DNA of 64,000 nt from Bradyrhizobium barranii subsp. apii (GTDB lineage Bacteria; Pseudomonadota; Alphaproteobacteria; Rhizobiales; Xanthobacteraceae). Positions 45,866-54,557 of the stretch are shown piece by piece. The DNA lies in contig NZ_CP096255.1 of the NCBI RefSeq assembly GCF_011516635.5, forward strand, positions 6,260,501 to 6,324,500. Reading direction: 5' to 3'. Every line of letters begins with the position of its first letter. The stretch's first letter is position 1. The notes below the pieces were generated by a model. The model was not told where the DNA came from and searched no databases. It was given only the letters and a program-made list of their open reading frames with translations. A program made the translations under genes and the position numbers.

Positions 45866-46402
45866 TTAAGAGAGCAATTGCTGGATCCTGAGTGTCGAGG
45901 CTCGATCATCACAGGCCATGGCCCACTCGAACAACGTCTGGCGAACTGTCGTCGTGACGATACCATGATGCGCCAGGCGATCTACGACGATCTGGCGATC
46001 GGCCTCCCTTCTCGCGAATGCCAGATCCGAGAGCAGCCGTACCTCATATCCACGACTCGCGCTTTCGATCGCTGCGATCAGCACGTCTTCCTCCAGATAC
46101 AAGCCACCCAAGAACACGATTCCCACGTCCGCGTCCGCGAGATGTGCGGCAAAGGCCGGATCTCGCCATGGCGACAAAGCCTCGGATTGGAAATGCTCGA
46201 TCGCAGCGGCCACCTCCTCGGAAAGCGATCCCGGCTGATACTCGCCAAACGCGATCAACGGCGCGCCAAGAAGATCACGGCAGATCGGGAGAAGTGCCAG
46301 AGCTTCAAAGCATCGTATGGCGAAAGCCTCAGCCCCTCCCGCGACGCTGCCTCGCGCGAGATTGAGCAGGACGACACGGCTGTGGCGGGGATCTGCCAGC
46401 AA
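45866..46402 (-). CDS. Isochorismatase-fold protein lacking the catalytic cysteine
   Basis: 178 residues from a TTG at 46400-46402, 33 bp after the luxI stop and in the same direction, so probably the third gene of a luxR-luxI transcript. The fold is visible as VVLLNL, a mid-domain DADVGIVFLGGLYLEEDVLIAAIESASRGYEVRLLSD and a C-terminal helix. The usual catalytic Cys before the helix is replaced (GGLYLEEDV). Likely not a classical amidohydrolase; might bind an acyl or amide ligand. The start is uncertain because no ATG or GTG is available. Confidence 0.6.
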   Translation of the reverse strand: MLADPRHSRVVLLNLARGSVAGGAEAFAIRCFEALALLPICRDLLGAPLIAFGEYQPGSLSEEVAAAIEHFQSEALSPWRDPAFAAHLADADVGIVFLGGLYLEEDVLIAAIESASRGYEVRLLSDLAFARREADRQIVVDRLAHHGIVTTTVRQTLFEWAMACDDRASTLRIQQLLS

Positions 46403-46435
46403 GATCCAGGCTCCTTGGCGCGAGGCATCATGTGG

Positions 46436-47074
46436 TCACGCAGCTTTGCGGCCTTCGGGCAGCTTGCGCACCACCGGTCCCGCAAGCCCTGCCTGCCGGT
46501 ACATCGCCTCGAGCGCCAGGTCGGAGTCTCTCAGATAACCTGCGAGCGCGATCGTCTGACCGAGCTTGCGCGGTTCGGTCAATCTCTCGAGCGGCCAGTA
46601 TGCGCGCCGCAGGATGCGCTCCATTCGCACATCAGTGACTGTCACGATCGCGTTTGCGCCCTTGGTACGCATGGTTTCGATCATTGCTGCAAAAAGTACG
46701 AAAGTCGCGCGATTGAATCCACGTTGCCCGATCTCGGCGACGCGTTCGGTGTCGACGCAAAAGCGCGAACTCTCGAGGACGAGTTCGCTTCTCGGCGCCT
46801 CCTTGTCACCGAGCAAGATGGGGAACGTATCCGCGAGCATGGTCGGGCCGGTGGTGGGGAGCAGCCTGACGCATCCGAGCACGACGTTGTCGTCAGAGAC
46901 GACCAGGACGTGGGTCGGTGCCAGCGTATCGTAGATGTCAATCTCGAGATCGCCGGAGACCGATACCGTCCAATCCAGCCGATCCCTGAACACCCGGCGG
47001 CGCAGGCGGAACATCTGCGCCAGCAAATCGAGCTGGGATCCAGTTTGGCGATGGTCGAGCGTAATGGCGTGCAT
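46436..47074 (-). CDS. Acyl-homoserine-lactone synthase (LuxI family)
   Basis: Makes an acyl-HSL quorum signal from S-adenosylmethionine and an acyl donor. 212 residues from ATG 47072-47074 (ACGGAG before it; an in-frame GTG at 47101 would add nine). LuxI signatures: FRLRRRVFRDRLDW near residue 23 (conserved Arg), EIDIYDTLAPTHVL, GCVRLLPTTGPTMLADTFP, and ELVLESSRFCVD near 105 followed by a conserved hydrophobic FVLFAAMIETMRTKGANAIVTVTD. A lux box lies 52 bp upstream. Acyl chain identity cannot be read from sequence. Confidence 0.93.
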   Translation of the reverse strand: MHAITLDHRQTGSQLDLLAQMFRLRRRVFRDRLDWTVSVSGDLEIDIYDTLAPTHVLVVSDDNVVLGCVRLLPTTGPTMLADTFPILLGDKEAPRSELVLESSRFCVDTERVAEIGQRGFNRATFVLFAAMIETMRTKGANAIVTVTDVRMERILRRAYWPLERLTEPRKLGQTIALAGYLRDSDLALEAMYRQAGLAGPVVRKLPEGRKAA

Positions 47075-47126
47075 GGCGAACTCCGTTGAAAGGGAGTTCA
47101 CCAGACCAGAGTAAGGCGTTCGAGGC

Positions 47127-47146
47127 GCCTGTGCTATTTTACAGGT
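47127..47146. promoter_or_regulatory. lux box upstream of luxI
   Basis: GCCTGTGCTATTTTACAGGT: half sites CCTGT and ACAGG are perfect inverted copies separated by 8 bases, matching the consensus ACCTGTAGGATCGTACAGGT in both halves. It lies between the luxR stop and the luxI start, centred about 63 bp upstream of the luxI ATG. Expected binding site for the signal-bound LuxR protein encoded next to it, giving positive feedback. Confidence 0.88.
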
Positions 47147-47268
47147 TCATGACCGCACCGAAACTTGCGCTAGCGTCAGCAAATGAACGTAACTTTTTTC
47201 CACAAGAGGCCGATCTGCCGAACGCCTTGACGCGTCGCGGCACCGGTCGGCCGAGAGGTGGAAATCTG

Positions 47269-47997
47269 TCAGGGCAGAAGTCTTTGCCGCATCGCCAGCG
47301 CGACGCAGTGCGTGATGGACGTGGCGCCGAGCTTGCGGCGTGCGTTTCCGAGATGAAACGCCACGGTGCGGGGCGTGATGCCGAGGATCACGGCGGTCTC
47401 GGACACGGTCTTGCCTAGCGCCGCCCATGCCAGGCATTGCCGCTCGCGTTGGCTGAGGATCTGGACGCGTTGCGGCTCTTCGCCGCTTGCGGGCCGGCCG
47501 CGCAAATGCGTGTGAAAATAGAGGCCGAGCAACTGGACGACGTCATGGGATGTCGCAAGCAGCACATCCGGCTCCATCAGGGCATCATCGGTCGCGACGG
47601 TGAAGGCCGCCATGCGGCCGAACCCTGCCCTGATCGGCACTGTAATGCCCGACTTGATGCCGAACTCGGTCGCCTCCTGAAAAAAGCGGACCTGTTCCCG
47701 GCTTGCGGGGCGAATTGACCCGGAGGATGCTCCCCAACTGAAGGTCGTGTGTTCGCCTCGTGCTCTGAGCACGACGGGGTCGAGCCGCTGATATTGGCGG
47801 CGCAAATATCGGCTCGTCCAGGATTTCGGGTAGGACGAGATCAGGTTCAAGGAGCTGTCGACATTGCTGAGATAGGCAAACCACCGAAAGCCGAGACCAT
47901 GAGCCGCGCGCGTCGCTAATCGCTCAAATTCGCTCTCATCCACGGCCGTTTGAAGGGCATCGACGAAGTCCTGAAAGACGTTCTCTGCCCAGTTCAT
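47269..47997 (-). CDS. LuxR-family acyl-HSL-responsive transcription regulator
   Basis: 242 residues from ATG 47995-47997. N-terminal autoinducer-binding domain (FQDFVDALQTAVDESEFERLATRAAHGLGFRWFAYL, with SYPKSWTSRYLRRQYQRLDPVV containing the conserved Trp, Tyr and Asp) and C-terminal LuxR helix-turn-helix (LSQRERQCLAWAALGKTVSETAVILGITPRTVAFHLGNARRKLG). An upstream in-frame extension to 48105 has no family features. Located directly upstream of luxI in the same direction. Confidence 0.93.
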   Translation of the reverse strand: MNWAENVFQDFVDALQTAVDESEFERLATRAAHGLGFRWFAYLSNVDSSLNLISSYPKSWTSRYLRRQYQRLDPVVLRARGEHTTFSWGASSGSIRPASREQVRFFQEATEFGIKSGITVPIRAGFGRMAAFTVATDDALMEPDVLLATSHDVVQLLGLYFHTHLRGRPASGEEPQRVQILSQRERQCLAWAALGKTVSETAVILGITPRTVAFHLGNARRKLGATSITHCVALAMRQRLLP

Positions 47998-48163
47998 GGT
48001 TGCGATGATCCAACATTGGCGCTGGCGCGGCGGATTGTGCTCGATAAGGCCGTCCTTGCGGCGATCTCGGACCTTCGCTTGTGCCGAGTCAAGATACCGC
48101 CTCAAGCAACGGCGGCTTGAGGCCAGTACTTACCTTTGGCCCGGCGACGGACACCTTGTCGTT

Positions 48164-49687
48164 TCAGAGCCGAATACAAGTGTCCCAGGGAGATTCTCCT
48201 CCCCAATTGACACACACGCTCTGCCTTCGCATGTAGCCCTTCCAGGCATCCGACCCTGCCGTACGTCCGCCGCCTGTCGCCTTTTCGCCCCCAAAGGCCG
48301 CGCCGATGTCGGCACCGGTCGTTCCCATATTGACCCTTGCGATACCGCAGTCACTTCCCGCAGCTGACACAAACAGCTCGATATTGGAAAGATCGGTGCT
48401 GTGAATGCCTGAGGACAGGCCTTGCGGCACGCCATTGTTGATACGAATGGCCTCCTCGAGGGTCTCGTAGGTGAAGATGTAGACGATTGGAGCGAACGTT
48501 TCCCGCTGAACTGACGGCAGATCATGCGGCACGCCGGTGATGAGTGTCGGCTCCACATAGTAGCCTCGCCGCTCGATCCGCTTTCCTCCGAAGGCGACCT
48601 TGCCGCCGGCCTCAATTGCCTTCCGGACGGCTCTTTCAAAGTGGAACACCGCCTCCTGATCGACCAGCGGGCCGACGAGCGTTTCAGGTTCCCTGGGATC
48701 CCCAACCCTAATCTGGCTGAAGGCTTCCTTCAACAGCGCGACGAGGGATTCCGCGACAGAGCTTTGGACGATGACGCGTCTCGTGCTCGTGCAGCGCTGA
48801 CCGGTGGTCCCGACCGCGCCGAAGGCTATGCTGCGCGCTGCCAGCTTGAGGTCAGCGGTTTGATCGACGATGCATCCGTTGTTGCCCGAGCATTCGAGGA
48901 GGTGACGCCGCCCCAGCGTGCCGCCTACAATTTCTGCAACCCAGCGGCCGACGGCACTTGACCCTGTAAATGACAACAGCGCGACCCGCCGGTCGTGGAC
49001 CATCAGTTCGGCAATTTTGGTTTCGCTGGGTATGAACAGGGAAAAGATGCCATCAAGCTTGAACTCTTCCATCGCCATATTGCAGATTTTCTGCAGTCCG
49101 AGTGCGGTGAGCGGAACCTTGGGGCTGGGTTTCCAAATGACCGTGTTGCCACCGATGGCTGCGAGAAACGCATTTTGTGCCCAGACCGACGCAGGAAAAT
49201 TGTAAGCCGTGATGATCCCGACGACACCAAGCGGCAGCCATTGATCATACATCCGGTGCCTGCTTCGCTGCGACTGCTGGACCGCACCGTACATCATGCG
49301 AGACTGGCCGGCCGCCATCGCGGCCATGTCGATCAACTCGCGATTCTCGGCTTTGGCTTCATCGAAGGTCTTTCCCGTGTCCAATACCAGGAGTGCAGCG
49401 AGATCGTATAAATAATGCCCCGCCAAGGCACCAATCCGGCCTACAAGCTCACCCCGCCTTGGCGCAGGCACGGCAGCCCAATCGGGTTGTGCAGCTCGCG
49501 CACAGCAAATGACACGCTCGTAGTCGAGCTCGTTTGCGCCCGCGATGGTCGCGACGATCTTATCCCGAGCCGGATCGATCGCGTCGAACGGAATCCGCCC
49601 GCCCGTCGGGCTCCACCCGTCCCCACTCGCATACGCGCCTGAATTCAAGAACTCGATACCGAAAGTCTTCAGAGCAGGCTCGAACAT
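48164..49687 (-). CDS. Aldehyde dehydrogenase, ALDH7-like (alpha-aminoadipic semialdehyde type)
   Basis: 507-residue NAD(P)-dependent aldehyde dehydrogenase. Cofactor region WKPSPKVPLTA, SFTGSSAVGRWVAE, catalytic Glu in HLLECSGNNG (about 267), catalytic Cys in GTTGQRCTSTRRV (about 302), and C-terminal INVNMGTTGAD-like RVNMGTTGADIGAAFGGEK. Best match by eye is the ALDH7/piperideine-6-carboxylate dehydrogenase group. Divergent from the alcohol dehydrogenase gene; a TAGTT/AACTA element lies 13 bp upstream of the ATG, so it may share control with the cluster to the right. Confidence 0.9.
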   Translation of the reverse strand: MFEPALKTFGIEFLNSGAYASGDGWSPTGGRIPFDAIDPARDKIVATIAGANELDYERVICCARAAQPDWAAVPAPRRGELVGRIGALAGHYLYDLAALLVLDTGKTFDEAKAENRELIDMAAMAAGQSRMMYGAVQQSQRSRHRMYDQWLPLGVVGIITAYNFPASVWAQNAFLAAIGGNTVIWKPSPKVPLTALGLQKICNMAMEEFKLDGIFSLFIPSETKIAELMVHDRRVALLSFTGSSAVGRWVAEIVGGTLGRRHLLECSGNNGCIVDQTADLKLAARSIAFGAVGTTGQRCTSTRRVIVQSSVAESLVALLKEAFSQIRVGDPREPETLVGPLVDQEAVFHFERAVRKAIEAGGKVAFGGKRIERRGYYVEPTLITGVPHDLPSVQRETFAPIVYIFTYETLEEAIRINNGVPQGLSSGIHSTDLSNIELFVSAAGSDCGIARVNMGTTGADIGAAFGGEKATGGGRTAGSDAWKGYMRRQSVCVNWGGESPWDTCIRL

Positions 49688-49699
49688 CTCAACCCCATT

Positions 49700-49722
49700 T
49701 AGTTACTTTACCAACCTAACTA
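49700..49722. promoter_or_regulatory. Wide-spaced TAGTT...AACTA element at the aldehyde/alcohol dehydrogenase promoter
   Basis: TAGTT (49700-49704) and AACTA (49718-49722) are inverted copies separated by 13 bases. The same half sites spaced by 5 occur at 56507-56521 and 61306-61320. The different spacing makes this a weaker call than those two. It sits immediately upstream of the aldehyde dehydrogenase ATG. Confidence 0.4.
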
Positions 49723-49884
49723 TATTGCTATAGACCTGACGCCGCGGTGTCAATCGAGCCGTGACGCATCTGCAGACCTCGCGGAGAGATTGAAGGTGCA
49801 TCCAGCGCTCAGGCTCCCGCCACCCAAGGCAAATGATTGCACGTCGTTTGCGGTCAAAGCGTCATCTCACAAATGGAGGAACAT

Positions 49885-50952
49885 TTGAAAAGTCTTGCGC
49901 TCACAGAATACCGGGCTCCTCTCGAATGTGTCGAGACGACGACGCCCGTCCCCAAGGGAAATGAGGTTCTGCTCAGAGTCTCCGCCTGTGGCGTTTGTCA
50001 TACCGACCTTCACATCTGGGAAGGCGGCTACGATCTGGGCGGTGGAAAGATGATGAAGATGTCCGATCGGGGACAAAAGCTGCCACACACGATGGGTCAC
50101 GAAGTTGTTGGCGAGGTCATTGCGGCCGGCGAAGACGCACTGCGGCTGGTTGAAGCCGGCAGGACCTATCTGGTCTATCCCTGGTTTGGCTGCGGAGAGT
50201 GCCAAGTCTGCAAAAACTCGGATGAGCATCTATGCCCAACTCCGCAATATCTCGGCGTTCTGCGCCCAGGCGGCTATGCCGACTACGTCCTGATCCCCCA
50301 CCCCCGGTACCTCATTGATATTCCCGCAGGGATCCCCCCGGAGCAGGCCGCTCCCTACGCCTGTTCGGGATTAACCGCATATTCCGCCCTGAAAAAGCTC
50401 GGACCGGGCCGGCTCAAAAAGCCAATCCTCATCGTGGGTGCCGGCGGCCTCGGGTTGATGTGTCTTTCGTTGTTGAAGGCTATGGGACAGTCCGGTGCGA
50501 TCGTCGCGGACATCGATCCCGACAAGCAGTGTGCCGCGCTGGCCGCGGGCGCGATTGCCGCACTTGATCCAACCAAAGCTGACTTTGCCGCTTTGCTTGC
50601 AGAAAGCGCCGAGGGAGGCATCCACACGATTATCGACTTCGTGGGATCGCCGGCCTCCTGGGATCTCTCGATGGGTACTCTCGCCAAGGGCGGAGCCTAT
50701 GTGATCGTCGGCCTCTTCGGTGGCGAGCGAACGCTATCGTTGGCGACCCTGCCCTTGAGAGCCATTACGGTGTCGGGTTCATTCGTGGGCAGCCGGCGAG
50801 ACCTGATCGAACTGATGAGTCTGGTGCGGACCGGTGTCGATCAAATGCCGATCGTGACGCGACCGCTGGACAACGCTCATGAAACGCTATCCGATCTGAG
50901 AGAAGGCCGAGTTGTAGGGCGAGCCGTCCTGGTGCCGGGTGGTCCGTCCTAA
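49885..50952 (+). CDS. Zinc-dependent alcohol dehydrogenase (MDR family)
   Basis: 355 residues. Start taken at TTG 49885 (GGAGGA five bases before it, protein MKSLALTEYRAPL); ATG 49873 is an in-frame alternative. Catalytic zinc ligands Cys in SACGVCHTDLHIWEGG, His-Glu in TMGHEVVGEV; structural zinc lobe GCGECQVCKNSDEHLC (four Cys); NAD-binding VGAGGLGLMCLSL near residue 190. With the divergent aldehyde dehydrogenase it could oxidise an alcohol to an acid in two steps. Ends at a hairpin terminator. Confidence 0.9.
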   Translation: MKSLALTEYRAPLECVETTTPVPKGNEVLLRVSACGVCHTDLHIWEGGYDLGGGKMMKMSDRGQKLPHTMGHEVVGEVIAAGEDALRLVEAGRTYLVYPWFGCGECQVCKNSDEHLCPTPQYLGVLRPGGYADYVLIPHPRYLIDIPAGIPPEQAAPYACSGLTAYSALKKLGPGRLKKPILIVGAGGLGLMCLSLLKAMGQSGAIVADIDPDKQCAALAAGAIAALDPTKADFAALLAESAEGGIHTIIDFVGSPASWDLSMGTLAKGGAYVIVGLFGGERTLSLATLPLRAITVSGSFVGSRRDLIELMSLVRTGVDQMPIVTRPLDNAHETLSDLREGRVVGRAVLVPGGPS

Positions 50953-50965
50953 AGGTAGCCCGATA

Positions 50966-50991
50966 GACGGTGCCGGAGACCCGGCACCGTC
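50966..50991. terminator. Bidirectional hairpin between alcohol dehydrogenase and ABC binding-protein genes
   Basis: Perfect 11-bp stem GACGGTGCCGG / CCGGCACCGTC with a four-base loop (AGAC), 13 bp after the alcohol dehydrogenase stop and 11 bp from the stop of the convergent gene at 51003. No long T-run. Confidence 0.75.
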
Positions 50992-51002
50992 CAAACGTCA
51001 TT

Positions 51003-52181
51003 TCAGTCGACGGAGCGTTGATCGAACAGCGTCCACCGCCCGCCCTTGGCCTCAAGCACGTAGATGGGCTTGACCGCATCGCCATTCTCACGGAACGTGA
51101 TTTTGCCCCCAAGCGCCGGATAATCCTTCATTTTCCGCAATTCGTCCTTGATGGCACCGCGCTCGCTTGCGAGTTTTGAGTGCTCGCCGGTGACCCTCGC
51201 CCGCTTCATGGCCTCCGCATACATGTAGACGATGTCGTAGCTGGATATGTCGGTCTGGTTCGGCACCGTACGACCGATCTTGGCAGCCTCCGCTCTCACT
51301 GCAAAGGACTTTGCAAAGGCGCGGACGGCATCATTCAACTCGCTGTAGAAGGGCGAGCCGATGATCGTCCCCTCACCGGCATCCCCGAACCGGACGGGGA
51401 GGTCCGGATCTCCGACGGTCGTGCCTGCGAACAGGCGCGCGTTGACCCCCTGCCGCTTCATTTCCTTCGCGAGATTGATCATGGCTTCTGGCGGCGCGCC
51501 GACGCCGACGATATCAGGCTTCAGCTGCGCCAGCTTTGACACTTGTGCCGACATGTCGAATGCCTTGTACGGAAAATCGACGAAGCCACTCACGGGAACC
51601 TCGACCTTCAACAGGGCCTCTGGCAGCACTGCTGTACCAACCGCCTTGGATACGGCGTCGTCGGTCGCGTAGGCAATGGCGGCCGTCCTCATGCCCAGAC
51701 CCTTTGCCCGCATCACCGAAAGAACAGTTTCGATGACCAAGCCCTCATCGACGGTGTTTCGGAAGGCAAATTTGAATGGGGCCGCCACTCCCGGTGCCGA
51801 CGATGACATCGACATCTGGGAAATGCCGAGACGTTCCCCGGCCGAGAATGCCACCCGTGCCTCGCTCGAGGAGAATGGGCCGACGACAGCGAGCGCTCCG
51901 GCGTCCCGCGCAAATTGTTCGACCGCCAGAACCGCCTGCTTCGGATCCCCTGCCGTGTCGAACTTGACGACCTTGAGCGGCAGGCCGTTCACCCCGCCGG
52001 CGCGATTGATTTCGTCAACCGCCATGTCCACCGCGATTTCGTTGGCATTCGCAACACTTACGAACGTGCCAGTCCGAGCCATCGACAAGCCGATGACGAG
52101 ATCGTCATCATGCGCAGAAGCGGCCGACGCAAACGCGACGGTCATCAACAGTCCTATCAAGCCAGTTTTGTATGTCATCAT
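51003..52181 (-). CDS. ABC transporter substrate-binding protein, branched-chain amino acid type
   Basis: 392-residue periplasmic binding protein with signal peptide (cleavage near SAHD, residue ~24). Type-I fold signatures: IGLSMARTGTFVSVANANEIAVDMAVDEINRAGGVNG, VVGPFSSSEARVAFSAGERL, and a late GGKITFRENGDAVKPIYVLEAKGG. Last gene of the operon deacetylase-permeases-ATPases-binding protein on the minus strand; overlaps the upstream ATPase gene. LivK-type proteins also bind aromatic or amide compounds, which would fit the neighbouring catabolic genes. Confidence 0.92.
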   Translation of the reverse strand: MMTYKTGLIGLLMTVAFASAASAHDDDLVIGLSMARTGTFVSVANANEIAVDMAVDEINRAGGVNGLPLKVVKFDTAGDPKQAVLAVEQFARDAGALAVVGPFSSSEARVAFSAGERLGISQMSMSSSAPGVAAPFKFAFRNTVDEGLVIETVLSVMRAKGLGMRTAAIAYATDDAVSKAVGTAVLPEALLKVEVPVSGFVDFPYKAFDMSAQVSKLAQLKPDIVGVGAPPEAMINLAKEMKRQGVNARLFAGTTVGDPDLPVRFGDAGEGTIIGSPFYSELNDAVRAFAKSFAVRAEAAKIGRTVPNQTDISSYDIVYMYAEAMKRARVTGEHSKLASERGAIKDELRKMKDYPALGGKITFRENGDAVKPIYVLEAKGGRWTLFDQRSVD

Positions 52182-52948
52182 CGCCTCCCTATCGATTTCC
52201 TCATGTGAGCAATCTCTGCCGCCTCATGCGCTGAACCGCCGAGATAGGCTTCCTGCAGCCGAGAGCTTCCTGCAATCGAAGCAGCATTTCCTTGCATGAC
52301 GACGCGCCCGAGCTCCAGAACCGTCGCCTGGTGTGCAATCTTCAAAGCATTTGCAGTGTTCTGCTCGACCAACAGCACGCTAAGCCCCTCGCGGTTGTAT
52401 TCACGGATGAGCTCGAACATCTTCGCGACAAACAGGGGTGACAGGCCAAGCGACGGTTCGTCCATCATCAGAAGCCGCGGCTTCGCCAACATCGCGCGGC
52501 CAAGTGCCAGCATCTGTTGCTCGCCGCCAGACAAGCAGGAAGCGCTCTGGCTACGACGCTGCGCAAGATTAGGAAACCGGTCGTAGATATTGTCGATCTC
52601 TCGCCGTATGGCAGATTTGTCCCGCCGCATATGGGCACCGACCAGCAGATTCTCCTCGATGGTCATGGACACCAGGATTCGGCGGCCTTCCGGCACGAGG
52701 ACAAGCCCGCTCGCGGCGCGCCGATGAATCGGGCACCGAGTCACGTCGGTGTTCGCAAAAAGGACTGTTCCGCTCGTTGGCAAGACGGCCCCGAGGATGG
52801 AATGAAGGAGAGTGCTCTTGCCGGCTCCATTCGCACCAACAACCGTCACGATTTCCCCACGTGCCACCTGCAGGGAAACCTCGTGAAGTGCCTCCACCCG
52901 CCCAAAGCGGGCCGACACATTGCGGATGTCGAGAATGCAGTCGCTCAT
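52178..52948 (-). CDS. ABC transporter ATP-binding protein (LivF type)
   Basis: 256 residues. Walker A VGANGAGKSTLLHS near residue 37, signature CLSGGEQQMLALGRAML near 139, Walker B PRLLMMDEPSLGLSP, D-loop and switch His (VLLVEQNTANA, Gln variant as in LivF). C-terminus extends past the usual LivF end with LGGSAHEAAEIAHMRKSIGRR. Overlaps both neighbours by four bases. Confidence 0.93.
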   Translation of the reverse strand: MSDCILDIRNVSARFGRVEALHEVSLQVARGEIVTVVGANGAGKSTLLHSILGAVLPTSGTVLFANTDVTRCPIHRRAASGLVLVPEGRRILVSMTIEENLLVGAHMRRDKSAIRREIDNIYDRFPNLAQRRSQSASCLSGGEQQMLALGRAMLAKPRLLMMDEPSLGLSPLFVAKMFELIREYNREGLSVLLVEQNTANALKIAHQATVLELGRVVMQGNAASIAGSSRLQEAYLGGSAHEAAEIAHMRKSIGRR

Positions 52949-53706
52949 GCTGCCTGCTCCGTTCCCAGATAGGCCTCACGAACCTGCTCATCCGTCCTGA
53001 CTTGGTCGAATGACCCTTCGGCAATCTTGCTGCCGAAGTTCAAGACGACAATCTTGTCGCACATCGACCGAATGAAATGCATGTCATGCTCGATCACCAG
53101 GAGCGTCGTTCCCCGTTCCTTCAGGATTTGGAGGTGACCGTGCAGCTCGCGTGTCTCCGATCCATTCAACCCCGCCGCAGGCTCATCCAGCATGAGAATT
53201 GACGGCGAGGATAATGTTGCTCGGATCAAGTCGACACGCTTGCGAACCCCGTAGGGAAGCAAGCCGACAGGTTCATCGGCATAGTCACGCAGACCAAATG
53301 CAGCAAGCTCATCCCTGGCCGCACGCACCCATTCGTGATCGCGAATGAGCCGAAATGGCTGGAGCACGTCGAGCGACCACTTCAATGTGACGTGCTGCCC
53401 GATCAGCAGATTATCGATGACCGACAGGCGCGGTATCAGGCGAATGTTTTGGAAGCTACGCGCGATCCCGCGTTTGATGCGATGCCGGGATGGGACATCA
53501 CCGATGTCTTCTCCACGAAATCGGATGCTTCCGGAGCTGACCTGGTACACCCCGCTGATGAGGTTGAACACAGTCGTCTTTCCAGCGCCGTTGGGACCTA
53601 TCAGCGCGGTAGCGGTTCGCTCGGGCACATCGAACGACAAATCGCGCACGACTTCGAGACCGCCGAACGACTTCGATAGATTTTGGACGGAAAGAAATCC
53701 GGTCAT
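52945..53706 (-). CDS. ABC transporter ATP-binding protein (LivG type)
   Basis: 253 residues from ATG 53704-53706 (MTGFLSVQNLSKSFGG), which overlaps the upstream permease stop by four bases; the longer frame to 53832 lacks family features. Walker A IGPNGAGKTTVFNLIS, Q-loop, signature LLPYGVRKRVDLIRATLS (LivG-type variant), Walker B SILMLDEPAAGLN and switch LLVIEHDMHFI. C-terminal AYLG typical of LivG. Confidence 0.93.
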   Translation of the reverse strand: MTGFLSVQNLSKSFGGLEVVRDLSFDVPERTATALIGPNGAGKTTVFNLISGVYQVSSGSIRFRGEDIGDVPSRHRIKRGIARSFQNIRLIPRLSVIDNLLIGQHVTLKWSLDVLQPFRLIRDHEWVRAARDELAAFGLRDYADEPVGLLPYGVRKRVDLIRATLSSPSILMLDEPAAGLNGSETRELHGHLQILKERGTTLLVIEHDMHFIRSMCDKIVVLNFGSKIAEGSFDQVRTDEQVREAYLGTEQAA

Positions 53707-54557
53707 GACGCAGTCGTTCCATCCTGTACCGCAGTCCGCGCGCGACGGCGCGAAAGCCCGCGTGTCATCAGTCCCTGCGGACGCAGGGCCATGAAGATGA
53801 TGATGAAGAGTGCAAAGATGGCATATCGCCATTGAGAGCTTGATCTCAGCGCCTCAGGCAGAAGCGTGAAGATCGCTGCACCGACGAGCGGCCCCCAGAC
53901 GGATTGCGTGCCACCCAGCAGCACGTACAGGACGGTGTACGTGCTCAGCATCACGCCAAAATATTGGGCCTCGATATAGTTGAAATAATGCGCATAAAGC
54001 GCGCCGCCTATCCCGGCGATTCCTGCCCCCAACGTCAACGCGGCAATGCCGATGGCCTTGACGTTTAATCCCAGCAGGTCGGCGACCAGAGGATCGTTTT
54101 TGACGGCGGCAAAGTAGATCGTTACCCGCGTTGTCGACACCAGGCCTATGAGCAAGACAACGACGGCGGCCACGGCGACGACGACAGTGGCCTCGATGTG
54201 CACCGAGACCGGATAGCCTGCGGCGCCGCCAACCACCTCGAGATTGAGGAAGATCGCGGAGATCACCTGGCCCAACGCGAAGGTCGCAAGTGACAAATAG
54301 ATGCCCTGGGTTCTGAGTATTGGTGCAGCTATGGCGACCGCCAGGATGGCGGCGGCTCCCCCACCGGCCCCGACAGCTGCCAGCACAGGCCAGCCACATT
54401 CATTGGTCAAATACGCGCCGGCATAGGCGCCGATCACCATAAACCCGGCAATGCCGAGATTGAGCTGACCGGCCGCCATCGGAAGATAGACCCCATACGC
54501 CGCGATGGTGTTAAGGGCGAGCAGCACGATCAAACCGGTCTGATAACCTGACATCAC
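53703..54557 (-). CDS. ABC transporter permease (LivM type)
   Basis: 284-residue inner-membrane protein with about eight hydrophobic segments. LivM features: GQLNLGIAGFMVIGAYAGAYLT near residue 30, the cytoplasmic coupling region NDPLVADLLGLNVKAIGIAAL (about 160-180) and YLVLLGGTQSVWGPLVGAAIF-like LYVLLGGTQSVWGPLVGAA. Overlaps LivH and LivG genes by four bases each. Confidence 0.92.
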   Translation of the reverse strand: MMSGYQTGLIVLLALNTIAAYGVYLPMAAGQLNLGIAGFMVIGAYAGAYLTNECGWPVLAAVGAGGGAAAILAVAIAAPILRTQGIYLSLATFALGQVISAIFLNLEVVGGAAGYPVSVHIEATVVVAVAAVVVLLIGLVSTTRVTIYFAAVKNDPLVADLLGLNVKAIGIAALTLGAGIAGIGGALYAHYFNYIEAQYFGVMLSTYTVLYVLLGGTQSVWGPLVGAAIFTLLPEALRSSSQWRYAIFALFIIIFMALRPQGLMTRGLSRRRARTAVQDGTTAS

